Of a stretch of 64,000 bases of DNA, positions 45,599-54,718 are shown piece by piece. Below the pieces are notes generated by a model, which saw nothing but the letters and a program-made list of their open reading frames with translations, searched no databases and was not told the DNA's origin. The stretch spans positions 124,001 through 188,000 of the forward strand of contig JAACJP010000041.1 of assembly GCA_013368375.1 (NCBI GenBank), written 5' to 3'. Position 1 is the first letter of the stretch. The number at the start of each line of letters is the position of its first letter. Source of the stretch: Tricholomella constricta (lineage: Eukaryota > Basidiomycota > Agaricomycetes > Agaricales > Lyophyllaceae). The translations under genes were made by a program, and so were the position numbers.

Positions 45599-47596
45599 AT
45601 GTCGCCTGCTATGCCCCGTGTCGCGTCTCCTCCTCCTAATGCCCCCGCTTTGCGAGATCCGGACGTGGCGCCTTTGATCGACGAAGATCGGTCGCGCGTC
45701 GCGTCCTTAGACGCGCCTCAACCCGTTTCCCCGGCGCCCTCTCTCCCTGGGATTGCCACCCTTCTCGATGGGAGTGACGGGGCGGTCCCCGAGTCGTCCC
45801 CCGTTCTTCTCCCACCTCCTGTCCCTCGTCTGATCATCCGCCTGCCCATTCGATCCCAACAGATCCGTCGCCCTCGTTCCACCACTCCCGAGGCCGATTT
45901 CGAGTTTGCTAGTGACCCTGTGTCGCGTCCGGCGGCGACTTCGTTGTCGTGGGGGCCCCTCTTCACTGATGCGATTTTGGCGGAGGTGTTGCGTACCGCT
46001 GTGCGGGTTCCTCCCTCCTTGGCGTGGTGTGAGGCGCATGAGCCGGTATGTCGCCCTTCTTCTGCGATCGAGTCCAGCGTTTCAGCTGATTCCTTTTTGG
46101 GGTCTTCGTTAGTGTGATCGGTGTCGGACGCGTCGGCTGTCTTGTCGATTTCAGGAGGTTCGTCTTCGCGGGACCCTGCCCTGTGTTGAGTGTCGTGCGG
46201 CGCATTCCCTGTGCTCGCTTTCGTTGGACCATGGCCTAGAGGTGGCAGCTAGGCAGTTGGGAATTCCGTTGGAGTGGCTTCGCTCTCGCGTCGAGGGTTT
46301 TACTTTCTCCCGCACTGGCGTTGCGATGTCTTTTACCAGCATCCGTCGCGCCCTGCGTTTGCCAATCCCGCCTCCTCTTCCCGCCGCCTCTTCGTCCGTT
46401 GTAGGGACTGGTGCCGTTTCACTTCCTCCTGCTCCCCCTCCTCGTGCTATTTTCTGTGGTACGCGAGGTCAGGGACGAAGGTCTGTGCCTGTCGGTCGTG
46501 GGGGTGCGCGCTTGTCTGTTCCGGAGGCGCGCTCTTCGCCTATGCCTGGTTATTCTCCTCCCCCCTCCGATAGCTCGGTTTCCCCTTTCCCTGTTCGTCG
46601 TCTTGGGGCCGCCATGCGTGCCGCTTCTCCGGATTCTCCCATCGTCGGGCCCTCGGAGCCTCTCTTTTTAAAGAGTTCGTCTGAATCGGTCTCTCCCTCA
46701 CCGGTTCTGCACCAGGCTTCCCCTCCTGCTATGTTGATGTCGTCCCCCCCCGCTGCTCCTGCCCCTCTTGCTCCTTCGCCTGAGGAGCACCTCCGTCTTC
46801 GGCGCCTCTATGACCAGGAGGTCGCGCGTGCGCAGGCTTTGTCCCTCCAGGTAGAGCGTCTCCAGGCCGAGGGCGAACGCAACAAGGGTCGTTTTCGTGG
46901 AGTCCTAGCCGAACTCGCCGACGAGCGTGAACGTTTCCTTCATCTGCAGGCGCAGACATCGAGTGCCGTGGAGGTCGTTGACGTCGATCGTGATGCCGAG
47001 GTCGAGGATCTGCGGATGGAGGTTGCGGGTCTTGAGGATGAGGTTGCGGGTCTGAAGGGGCACGTCGTCCATCTCCAGGGGGTTCGGGACTATTGGCGTG
47101 GTCATGCCTTGGACCTTCGCGTTCGCACCGATGGTGAGTCTTTCTTTTTGTCTTCTTTTGTTCTCTTTTTTCACCTCCGGAATTTGTTGTAGCTCTTGAG
47201 CTTGCGCGTGTTGCTTTCGCATCCGATATGTTTGTTGCGGATGGCGCTCTGTGTCGCGCCCTCGTCGAGATGGAGGCGTCGCCGGTCCGGGGTATCGTCG
47301 ACGCCGCTCACCAGATTCTTGAGCAGCATTCTCTCCGCGAGCTTTTTCGCCCTCCCGTCGATCCCGAGTCCCCTTTTCCCGCCTTCGAGCATTTCCTTGC
47401 TCTTCATCGTCCATCTCTCACTCGTGAAGACGCCCTTGCGGGGTTCGTGTCTCAGTCTCAATTGATCGCCGACGACGAGCAGGATATCGCGTCGATGCTT
47501 CCTCTGGAGGTAGGGGTGGTTGGGGAGGTGGGGGTTGGGCGCGAGGACGGTTCCTCTGCCAGTGCAGGTCCCTCCAAGCGTCGTCGCATCGAGTAG
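45599..47596 (+). CDS. Antisense three-exon gene inside RT5
   Basis: On the strand opposite to RT5 gag-pol, between pol and the 3' LTR. Exons 45599-46111, 46155-47133 and 47193-47596 join into one 631-aa frame. Introns are 43 nt (GTGTGA...TTTCAG) and 59 nt (GTGAGT...TTGTAG). Without splicing, exon 1 meets a stop two codons on. The first part is Pro/Ser-rich. A cluster CVECRAAHSLC near residue 181 has Cys-x2-Cys-x3-His-x2-Cys spacing and could bind zinc. A long coiled coil covers about residues 380-490 (EVARAQALSLQVERLQAE, DEVAGLKGHVVHLQGV). The protein ends with a basic PSKRRRIE that could be a nuclear signal. I recognise no enzyme. Its 3' end faces the pol 3' end 209 bp away. Possible roles are an accessory protein of the element or an antisense regulator of it. 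Confidence 0.75.
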
Positions 47597-47805
47597 ACGG
47601 TCTTTTTCGCGGTGTCTTGGACTTCCTTCATTTCCTTTTGCCAAATATTTACACCTGAAGTTCGTTTATTTTTATTTTTTCTTGGTATCGTTTCTCTTTC
47701 GTAATGTTGTTGTCCAGGAGGTACGAATACATATAACACAGTTTGTCTTCTTGAAATGGATTTGCATAATTTTTCGTGATGTGCATGAGTGTTCGTCGAG
47801 TCGTT

Positions 47806-50800
47806 TTAAATCGTGGGGTCCCGTGGCTTTCTTGGGAAAAGTCGGTGGAATTCGAGGGCCATGTCTTTTGCTCCCTCCATATTCTCCGCTGGTTCCCAGG
47901 TATCGTCTTCGGGGCCGTACCCTTCCCATCGTACCAAGTAGAGGACGTGTTTCCCTCGTGTTCGGGAATCTAGGATTTGTCCCACTTCGTAGTGTTCTTC
48001 GCCCTCGACTTTGATCGTCTGCGGAGGTGGTTTTGATCGTCCAGGGAAATTCTCGTGTTCGTGCTTCTCGAGTAATTTGACGTGGAATACGTTGTGAATC
48101 CCTTTCAGTGTCGGAGGTAGTTCCAGTCGATACGCATGGCTGGAAATCTTCTGCAGGATTTTGAAGGGGCCCAGTCTCCGGTGGTCTAGCTTTTTGGAGG
48201 GGCGTTTCGTTTTGATGTTCCGGCAGTCGAGCCATACCTCCGTTCCTACAGCCCAGTCTGGTGTAGGGTCCCGCTTCTTGTCCGCGAATCGTTTGTAGGC
48301 TTCGTTTGCGATCTCTATTTCTTTGCGGAGGTAGTCCTGGAGGGTCCGGAGGTCTACGGCTACCTCCTGGGCTTCTTTCGCCGGTATATCTTTTATAGAG
48401 ATTGTCAAGCGGGGGTGATAACCCTTGTTCGCAAAGAAAGGGGAAACTCCCGTGGTCGAATGGGTCGTATTGTTATACGTGAATTCCGCCAGAGGGAGCT
48501 GTGTTCGCCAGTTGGTCTGGAGATAGTTCACGTACATCCGGAGGTATTGTTCCAGTGTCTGATTTACTCGTTCCGTCTGGCCGTCGGTCTCCGGGTGATA
48601 CGCGGTCGAAAGGTTCGATTTGATGTCCAGGGCTTTACATAGCGAGCTCCAGAAACGGGAGACGAAGAGGGTGCCTCTGTCGGAGATGATGTCATCGGGC
48701 AGTCCGTGCTTGGAGAAGACATGTTCCAAGAATAGCTGAGCAAGTTCCTTTGCTGTGTCCGTTGTGTGACAGGGTATGAAGATGCCTTGCTTGGTGAGGC
48801 GGCATACTACGACCAGTATGGCGTCGTACCCATCCGATTCCGGTAATTCTACGATGTGGTCCATGGATATGGAGGCCCACGCCCTTCGCCCAATCTGGAG
48901 TGGTTTCAATAATCCGTATGGGCTATGGCGTGGGACCTTCGCTCTTTTACAGGTATGACAGCTTCGGACGTATCGAGTGACCTCCTTCCGTAATCCGGGC
49001 CAGAAATAAGTCCTCATGATGAGTTGTGTGGTCTTTCTGATCCCTGGATGTCCGCGCAGTTTGTGATCGTGGTGTTGCTGTAGGATGTCGAGTCGTAATC
49101 TGGAATGGTCTGGTACATAGATTCTTCCGTCGCGAAGGAGTAGTTTGTGATCATCGGATAGGGAGAATGCGGAGGTCTCTTCTCCGGGTTTGGGTGCATG
49201 CCTTTCGAAGAAATCGTCTCGGGGTGCGTTCCGGACATTGTTTAGTAGGAGCTCCTCGTTCAGTATTAGGGCCGCGTTCAATCGTTCGGGGGGTATGATG
49301 ATGCGGTTGTTGAAGGAGTTGTGATCCTGCTCGAAACCCTTCTTTGGATACACGTCCGCTCTTCGCGTAAGGGCATCTGGCTTCGCTCCCAGTCTTCCGG
49401 GTCGATAGTTTATCTGGAAGTCGAAGTTCGCCAGGCATTCCGACCATCGTGCTTGTCTGCGACTGAGTTGTTTGGTCGTGGAGAAGTACTGTAGGTTGTT
49501 GTGGTCGGAGTACACTTGAATGCGGTGGGGAGATCCCTCTAGGTAGGCCCTCCATTGTTTAAACGCTTCCACGATTGCTAGGAGCTCCTTGTCATAGATG
49601 TCGTAGTTGAGCTCCGCGTCTATCATAGTTCTCGCGTAGAAGGCGACCGGACGTAAGTCTTGTGATGTCTCGTCAAATTGGGAGATGATCCCCGCTATGG
49701 CGAAGTCGGAGGCATCGCACTCTAGTATCACCGGTAGTTGAGGATCGAAGTGTCGTAGGATGGGTGCGGAGGAGAATGCTTTCTTCAATAGCTCGAAGAC
49801 TCCTTCGCATTCGGAATCCCATTTCCAGATTGTGTCCTTTTGCGTGAGTTTATTTAACCTCTTCGTTATGCCCGAGTAATTGTCGATAAACCGCCGATAG
49901 AAGTTTGCAAAGCCTAGGAAGGATTGGAGTTCTTTGACCTTCGTCGGTCTAGGCCACTTCCGGATCGCGTCGACTTTTCCTGGATCCATCTTTACTCCGC
50001 CGGGGGATACGATGACGCCTAGATATTCGATCTCCGTAGTGTGAAACGTACATTTCTCCGGTTTCGCATGAAGGTTGTGTTTCCGGAGCCTCTCGAGGAC
50101 CTTCCGAACGTGTCCGTGATGTTCCTCTAAGGTCTCCGAGAAAACCAGAATGTCGTCGAGATAGATCACTACGAACACGTCGTTCATGTTGTGAAAGATG
50201 TCGTTCATGAAGTGTTGGAACGTCGCGGGTGAGTTTGTCATGCCGAAGGGCATTACCAGGTATTCGAAAAGTCCATAGCGAGTGCGGAAGGCTGTCTTCC
50301 ATTCGTGTCCCGGAGCTATGCGGACGTTGTTGTAGCCCACTCGGAGGTCGATCTTCGAGTATACTTTTGCTTTTTGAAGTCGGTCTATGAGGTCTCCGAT
50401 CAGGGGTAGAGGGTAACGGTTCTTCTTGGTGATCCGATTTAGTCCTCTATAGTCCACGCATAGCCGGAGTGATCCGTCCTTCTTCTTTGCGAACAGTACC
50501 GGAGCTCCCGCTGACGAACTCGAAGGTCGGATGAACCCTTTACCGAGCATCTCGTCGATGTAATCCTTCAATGCTTTCAACTCCAGTTCGGACATGTTGT
50601 ATATCTTTCCGAAAGGAGGGGTAGTGTTTTCGTCGAGTTCCACTGTGTGATCGTAAGGTCGGTGTGGGGGGATGGTTTTCGCTTCGCCCGCTGAGAATAC
50701 GTCTTCGAAGTCCCTGTACTCCGGAGGTACGACTTCCTCAAAGATTTCCTTTTCTGTCTTTGGTTGCTTGGGTTCGTCGTCGGAGGTGTTATTGGCATGG

Positions 50801-52311
50801 AGGTGTTCTTCCTGTTCGGTGGGGGAGATGTGTAGTTGGAACGCTGTGGCTCCGTCCCTGATGAGGTTCGCGAATGGCGCCGCTCCGATCAGGCGGATGC
50901 TTTGTGTTTCGACATCCTCTTCTCTCTCTCTGGTTTCGTCTTCGACCTCCGTTTCCGGGTTGGTTTCCTCTTCTTCCTGTGTTTCTGTCGTTGGGGACGT
51001 TGCGGGTTTCCGTTTGGGGTGGGGTTTGAATTTGGACCTCGGAACGTTTGGAGGGAAGTAGTTGGGTGGAGGTGGTTTTCGGGTGTGTTTCCGTCCCATT
51101 ACCTCCTCTGGCGACTCAGTTGTCGGTGTTGGTACTTCCTCTTGGGGTTCGTTGGTGTTTGGGCGGGTGTCTTCCTCCTTCATGTTGTCGCTGGAGGTGT
51201 CGTTCTGATCGTTGTCGTCGTCCAGGAGGTCCCTGAGGAGGGGTTGTTTTTCCGAAAGGGGGTTGGCTGGTTTCGGAGCTTCGACGTCTTCCTCCTCCTC
51301 AAGGGTCACGGTTCCCCATTGCGTCTTCTGGGAAAGCGATATCGCGGCTAGTCCTGCTCCTTGTTCCATGGTCATGGACATTTCCCGCCAGTCGATGTCC
51401 GGATTTGCTTCCCGTAACCAAGGTAATCCGAGCACTAATGGTGTGGCTGGATGTAACTGTGTTATGAGGAGGTCGACCTTATACTCTAGTCCGTTCTCGA
51501 GTTTGATCGTTTCGGGACTATGGTGTGAAATGGCTCCGCCTCCGCTGGGGTTTCCGTCGAACAGTTGTAGGGTCATGGGGTTGGCGAGAGGTTCCGGCTT
51601 CGTACACGAGGATTTTGTTATGAAGTTGCCCGTCGCCCCACTATCAATAAGTGCCCGTAGACGCGTTGCAGATCCCTCCAACTGTACTTCGATCGTGAAG
51701 GAGCGAGCCGACCGCGAGGGTAAGCGTTGAGCTCCTGTGTCTGTTGTTGTTGGAGCGACTTCCTTTTTCCTTCGGAGGTCCGGTAGTGATCCTTCGATTT
51801 TGCCGTTTGACCCCCGTCGTAGCGTGATGCAGAGGTCTTTCCAATTTATGTGGGGATTGACCTCCTTCAGCCATGATAGTCCCAGTACTATCGTCGCTGT
51901 CTCGTGGAGTTTCGTTATGAGGAATCTTATCCTCTGAGTGGTGCCGTCACTGAATTTGACGTCGTTGGTGGTATAGTGTGTGATTTTGCCTGATGCGGAG
52001 AGTTCTCCGTCGAATAGGCAGAGGTTTATTGGGGGGTTGAGCTCCTCAAGGTGGAGCCCACGTGATGTCGCCATGACGGAGTCCATGAAGTTGTCGGTAG
52101 CTCCGCTGTCGATGAGCGTGTTTTCGGGGTCTTCTCCTCCTCCGTTTGGCGTGAGGTGTATTAGGAATGCCAGTGACGAATGGGAGGAGAGAGTTACTGT
52201 GCGGGTGTCCGTTGTCGATAATGCCGTTGCGCGTAGTTTAGTGTCAAGGTCCGGTTTTAGGTCTTCGCGATTCAGAGCCCGGGCAAGTCCTGAATCGCCC
52301 CCGCGTTTCCC
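47806..52311 (-). CDS. pol: RT5 Pol with two tandem proteases, intact
   Basis: 1,502 codons in the -1 frame of gag, entered at the slippery site 52305-52311. Two aspartic protease domains follow each other. The first has TLIDSGATDNFM (about residue 66) and VLGLSWLKEVNPHINW. The second has ALIDSGATGNFI (Asp about residue 223) and VLGLPWLREANPDIDW. An acidic/Pro-rich linker leads to RT ([12 protein letters not shown], plus-strand about 50150) and RNase H (ECDASDFAIAGIISQ, YDIYDKELLAIVEAF). Integrase follows: HHDHKLRGHPGIRK zinc domain, SMDHIVELP, ISDRGTLFVSRFW, HPETDGQTERVNQTLEQ. The chromodomain (HYEVGQILDS, LYLVRWEGYGPEDDTWEPA) is at the C-terminus. All catalytic Asp/Glu positions that I can check are present and no break was seen. 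This could be an active copy. Products act in the virus-like particle, then in the nucleus. Confidence 0.96.
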   Translation of the reverse strand, partial: GKRGGDSGLARALNREDLKPDLDTKLRATALSTTDTRTVTLSSHSSLAFLIHLTPNGGGEDPENTLIDSGATDNFMDSVMATSRGLHLEELNPPINLCLFDGELSASGKITHYTTNDVKFSDGTTQRIRFLITKLHETATIVLGLSWLKEVNPHINWKDLCITLRRGSNGKIEGSLPDLRRKKEVAPTTTDTGAQRLPSRSARSFTIEVQLEGSATRLRALIDSGATGNFITKSSCTKPEPLANPMTLQLFDGNPSGGGAISHHSPETIKLENGLEYKVDLLITQLHPATPLVLGLPWLREANPDIDWREMSMTMEQGAGLAAISLSQKTQWGTVTLEEEEDVEAPKPANPLSEKQPLLRDLLDDDNDQNDTSSDNMKEEDTRPNTNEPQEEVPTPTTESPEEVMGRKHTRKPPPPNYFPPNVPRSKFKPHPKRKPATSPTTETQEEEETNPETEVEDETREREEDVETQSIRLIGAAPFANLIRDGATAFQLHISPTEQEEHLHANNTSDDEPKQPKTEKEIFEEVVPPEYRDFEDVFSAGEAKTIPPHRPYDHTVELDENTTPPFGKIYNMSELELKALKDYIDEMLGKGFIRPSSSSAGAPVLFAKKKDGSLRLCVDYRGLNRITKKNRYPLPLIGDLIDRLQKAKVYSKIDLRVGYNNVRIAPGHEWKTAFRTRYGLFEYLVMPFGMTNSPATFQHFMNDIFHNMNDVFVVIYLDDILVFSETLEEHHGHVRKVLERLRKHNLHAKPEKCTFHTTEIEYLGVIVSPGGVKMDPGKVDAIRKWPRPTKVKELQSFLGFANFYRRFIDNYSGITKRLNKLTQKDTIWKWDSECEGVFELLKKAFSSAPILRHFDPQLPVILECDASDFAIAGIISQFDETSQDLRPVAFYARTMIDAELNYDIYDKELLAIVEAFKQWRAYLEGSPHRIQVYSDHNNLQYFSTTKQLSRRQARWSECLANFDFQINYRPGRLGAKPDALTRRADVYPKKGFEQDHNSFNNRIIIPPERLNAALILNEELLLNNVRNAPRDDFFERHAPKPGEETSAFSLSDDHKLLLRDGRIYVPDHSRLRLDILQQHHDHKLRGHPGIRKTTQLIMRTYFWPGLRKEVTRYVRSCHTCKRAKVPRHSPYGLLKPLQIGRRAWASISMDHIVELPESDGYDAILVVVCRLTKQGIFIPCHTTDTAKELAQLFLEHVFSKHGLPDDIISDRGTLFVSRFWSSLCKALDIKSNLSTAYHPETDGQTERVNQTLEQYLRMYVNYLQTNWRTQLPLAEFTYNNTTHSTTGVSPFFANKGYHPRLTISIKDIPAKEAQEVAVDLRTLQDYLRKEIEIANEAYKRFADKKRDPTPDWAVGTEVWLDCRNIKTKRPSKKLDHRRLGPFKILQKISSHAYRLELPPTLKGIHNVFHVKLLEKHEHENFPGRSKPPPQTIKVEGEEHYEVGQILDSRTRGKHVLYLVRWEGYGPEDDTWEPAENMEGAKDMALEFHRLFPRKPRDPTI

Positions 52312-54326
52312 TCTTCTGTCTTGTGATGGAATTCGAAGATGTCGTCGCCGATGAGGTAGGTGGCTCTGCCCATGGCGTTTGCTGTTGGGCAGTCGCGCAT
52401 CCAGTGTTCCAGGTCACCGCATAGGATGCAGGCCTTGTCTCGAATTCGTTGTTGCTTTACGTCTTCGTCAATCTTCACCCAGGGGCGTGTTGACTTCTTG
52501 AAACCGAAGTTGTTGGCTTGTAGGGCCTCCTCGTCGTCCCATGCGATTTCCTGGTCTTGCGCCTTACCTTCCCTACCTGAGTCCGGGTCCTGATCATGAC
52601 TTTCGGCGTTCAAGCGTGCGTTCCTGTTCCCTTGAGCCGTTTGCGGCGTCGTGCGGCTTGCGGGTCCGGCCGAAGGTCCCATCGGAGGTCGTGCGGAGGT
52701 GTTGGGGGTGTTCGCGTTATTCGCCCAGAGGGGTTTGTAGGACTCTGGATTTTCTATGCGATGTTCCCAGTACCTCCGATCGATTTGAGTGACCAGATCT
52801 CGGTAACCTTCGTAGGTTTCGGGGCTTGGTGCGATGGCCAGGACGTTAAGGATGTTGTACTGGGGGTTCGGTCGTCCGCCGGGTATGGGTGGGGCTGGTC
52901 CGGGGTTGTAGCCAGTTCTGTATTGTTCGAACTGGGGGAATTGTTGTTGGGTCCCTTGCCTTCCGTCGAGGATGTTTACGTTTTGACCGGGGCCGGGGTC
53001 CGCTCCGATTCCACGTCGTTCTCTTGGGGAGATTGGGCGTGGGCCTTGTGGTGACCTCCTGTTCTGACTTGCCAGATGAGGTGGTGTTTGGCGCCAGTCT
53101 TCTCGTGCCCTAGGGGGTGCTCCCTCTCTTCTTTCCGAGTTTTCTTCGCGTAGTTCGTAGCTGTGGGCGTACGACAGTGGCGTTGGGATTCCCCGTTCCG
53201 ACGGAGGTAGGGGAATGTTCTCAGGTTCCCTCGGAGGTACTCCTTCTTGGTTTGCGAAGGTCCCCTGTGGGCCCTGAAAACCCGAATTTGGCCTGGAAAA
53301 CGGTCCTTCGACAGGGGGGTTCTCTTCGGGGATTCTTTGTAAGTTGTGGGCTCCCCAGAACCCGAACGTCGGAGCTCTTCGAGCGTCTGCCCCTGGTGTG
53401 ACGGTGGGTTCGAACCCTTCTTGGCTGGGGGGAGCGTTCCCTTGGTTCATCCTCCTGAGTAGAGCCGAAGCTGTCTGCGTATTGACCGTGCTTGTCGCTC
53501 GTGGAGGTTCTTCGAATCTAGTTTCGATTCTGGAGGGAACGGGCTCCTGAATTGGCATGTGGAAGGAACGTCCCGCGCTTTGGGGGTCGGAGAATCTTCT
53601 TCCCTCGTTGGACGTCTGGATTTCTCCAGCCAGAGCGTGTAACCTTCTTTCGTTTCCCCCCATTTGTAGCAACACCGTCAGTTGTGGGGGTAATCGATGG
53701 GCTTCGTGCAGTTGCATGGTCGACAACACGAGGTTGGCCCATTGTTCCGGTGTTCGGGGTTGATGATCCATCCCCATGGTTTCGACTAGGAGCTCGTGCG
53801 CTTGTCGTGAAAACTCTTCTCGCGTCATGCGGAGTTCGTAGAGTATCCTTTCGTGGTCTGAACCGTGTAGAAAGGGGTTTTGTTGACGAGCGAACTGTCC
53901 CTGTCCCTCCTCTCGTGCCCTATCCCTCCTCTGGAACATCTCCGGGTGCCTCAACCTTTCGTAGTACGATCCGGGAGTCTGGTTACTTGAAAGCGGAGGT
54001 CCGGAGGTCGTTGCGGATGGTGGTAAGGGGGGATAGTTGGGGGTGGCGAGTTGGTAAGAGGGGTTGAATACGTTTGAGGGGGTTCGGGGTAGGGGTCGTC
54101 GTGGGTCCTGACTGACTGAGGAAAAATCCCCCTCATGTTGGCCAGGTTGGAAGATCTGGTGTTCCAACCTGGACCTGTTGGATCCGAAAGTCCCTTGCAT
54201 CGGAGGTCCTGTTGAGGCAGGGGAGGTTTCGAAGGGTGGTGGTGAAGGTCTCCTTTGAGTGAAGGAGGGACCTTCGAAGTTTTGATAGCGGATGGTTGTG
54301 TTAGGCTCCACTATCGTCGAGGACAT
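52272..54326 (-). CDS. gag: RT5 Gag, intact
   Basis: 684-aa capsid/nucleocapsid precursor. It starts at the ATG 30 bp inside the LTR (MSSTIVEPNTTIRYQNFEG). The N-terminal 250 residues and a later part are Pro/Arg/Gln-rich and likely disordered. The CCHC knuckle CILCGDLEHWMRDC is at residues 633-646, close to the end. Gag ends GAIQDLPGL at 52272, while pol continues in the -1 frame; the overlap is about 40 nt. It is longer than most Ty3 Gag proteins (about 290-400 aa) because of the disordered parts. Confidence 0.93.
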   Translation of the reverse strand: MSSTIVEPNTTIRYQNFEGPSFTQRRPSPPPFETSPASTGPPMQGTFGSNRSRLEHQIFQPGQHEGDFSSVSQDPRRPLPRTPSNVFNPSYQLATPNYPPLPPSATTSGPPLSSNQTPGSYYERLRHPEMFQRRDRAREEGQGQFARQQNPFLHGSDHERILYELRMTREEFSRQAHELLVETMGMDHQPRTPEQWANLVLSTMQLHEAHRLPPQLTVLLQMGGNERRLHALAGEIQTSNEGRRFSDPQSAGRSFHMPIQEPVPSRIETRFEEPPRATSTVNTQTASALLRRMNQGNAPPSQEGFEPTVTPGADARRAPTFGFWGAHNLQRIPEENPPVEGPFSRPNSGFQGPQGTFANQEGVPPREPENIPLPPSERGIPTPLSYAHSYELREENSERREGAPPRAREDWRQTPPHLASQNRRSPQGPRPISPRERRGIGADPGPGQNVNILDGRQGTQQQFPQFEQYRTGYNPGPAPPIPGGRPNPQYNILNVLAIAPSPETYEGYRDLVTQIDRRYWEHRIENPESYKPLWANNANTPNTSARPPMGPSAGPASRTTPQTAQGNRNARLNAESHDQDPDSGREGKAQDQEIAWDDEEALQANNFGFKKSTRPWVKIDEDVKQQRIRDKACILCGDLEHWMRDCPTANAMGRATYLIGDDIFEFHHKTEEGNAGAIQDLPGL
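52305..52311 (-). promoter_or_regulatory. -1 ribosomal frameshift site of RT5
   Basis: The minus strand reads GGGAAAC in register G GGA AAC with the gag frame (GGA is a gag codon), 30 nt before the gag stop. This fits X XXY YYZ exactly and is the same heptamer as used by feline immunodeficiency virus gag-pol (known). After the slip, pol reads CGC GGG GGC without a stop. A downstream structure was not modelled. Confidence 0.75.
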
Positions 54327-54343
54327 GTCCGGTGGGTGGGAGG

Positions 54344-54355
54344 ACCTCGATATTA
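54344..54355 (-). other. RT5 primer binding site (self-priming type)
   Basis: The minus strand reads TAATATCGAGGT immediately after the 5' LTR end. It is perfectly complementary over 12 bases to ACCTCGATATTA in the LTR (54599-54610). Confidence 0.8.
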
Positions 54356-54713
54356 TGTTAGGACCTGTGTAGCACGCCGGTTACAGAGTTATTCTGGAAC
54401 CACCGAAGCGGACAGGCCTGACGTCCGTCAAGGAAGACGGCCTACGAAGGAGTATTCGGAGGTCGTGAGCGTTGACGGAGGTGTTCACCGGGGCTAATTC
54501 GAACGAACGAGCTCAAGTGATACGGGTGTGAAGCCAAATAGATTGAGAGAGAGAGAGAGAAACGAGAACGAGAATCGAGAACTAGTCTTAACAATAGGTA
54601 ATATCGAGGTAAGGTGTCAGAAAAGAAAGTGGTGTCATATATGTACGGCGGACGTGCGTGGGAAAGCGTAGTGGGTGTGACTTTAGGGGTGGTCGTTAGG
54701 GACGTTCGTGACA
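54356..54713 (-). repeat. RT5 5' LTR (358 bp)
   Basis: Identical by eye to 45022-45379. On the minus strand it holds a CATATATG box (54636-54643) about 27-30 bp before the predicted transcript start. Confidence 0.95.
54599..54643 (-). promoter_or_regulatory. RT5 TATA box and self-primer 5' end
   Basis: CATATATG at 54636-54643; the predicted start is at 54610, where the RNA would begin ACCTCGATATTA and pair with the primer site at 54344-54355. Confidence 0.7.
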
Positions 54714-54718
54714 GCAAC

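Larger units (their letters stand above)
45022..54713 (-). mobile_element. RT5, apparently intact Ty3/gypsy chromovirus with antisense gene
   Basis: 9,692 bp between two 358-bp LTRs that look identical, flanked by a perfect GCAAC duplication (45017-45021, 54714-54718). Reading the minus strand: LTR, self-primer site, gag (start 30 bp after the LTR), -1 frameshift site, double protease, RT, RNase H, integrase, chromodomain, then about 2.4 kb holding an antisense spliced gene, polypurine tract, LTR. No stop or frameshift was found in gag or pol. It is the youngest and most complete element in the window and inserted into the third ORF of RT4. Confidence 0.97.
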
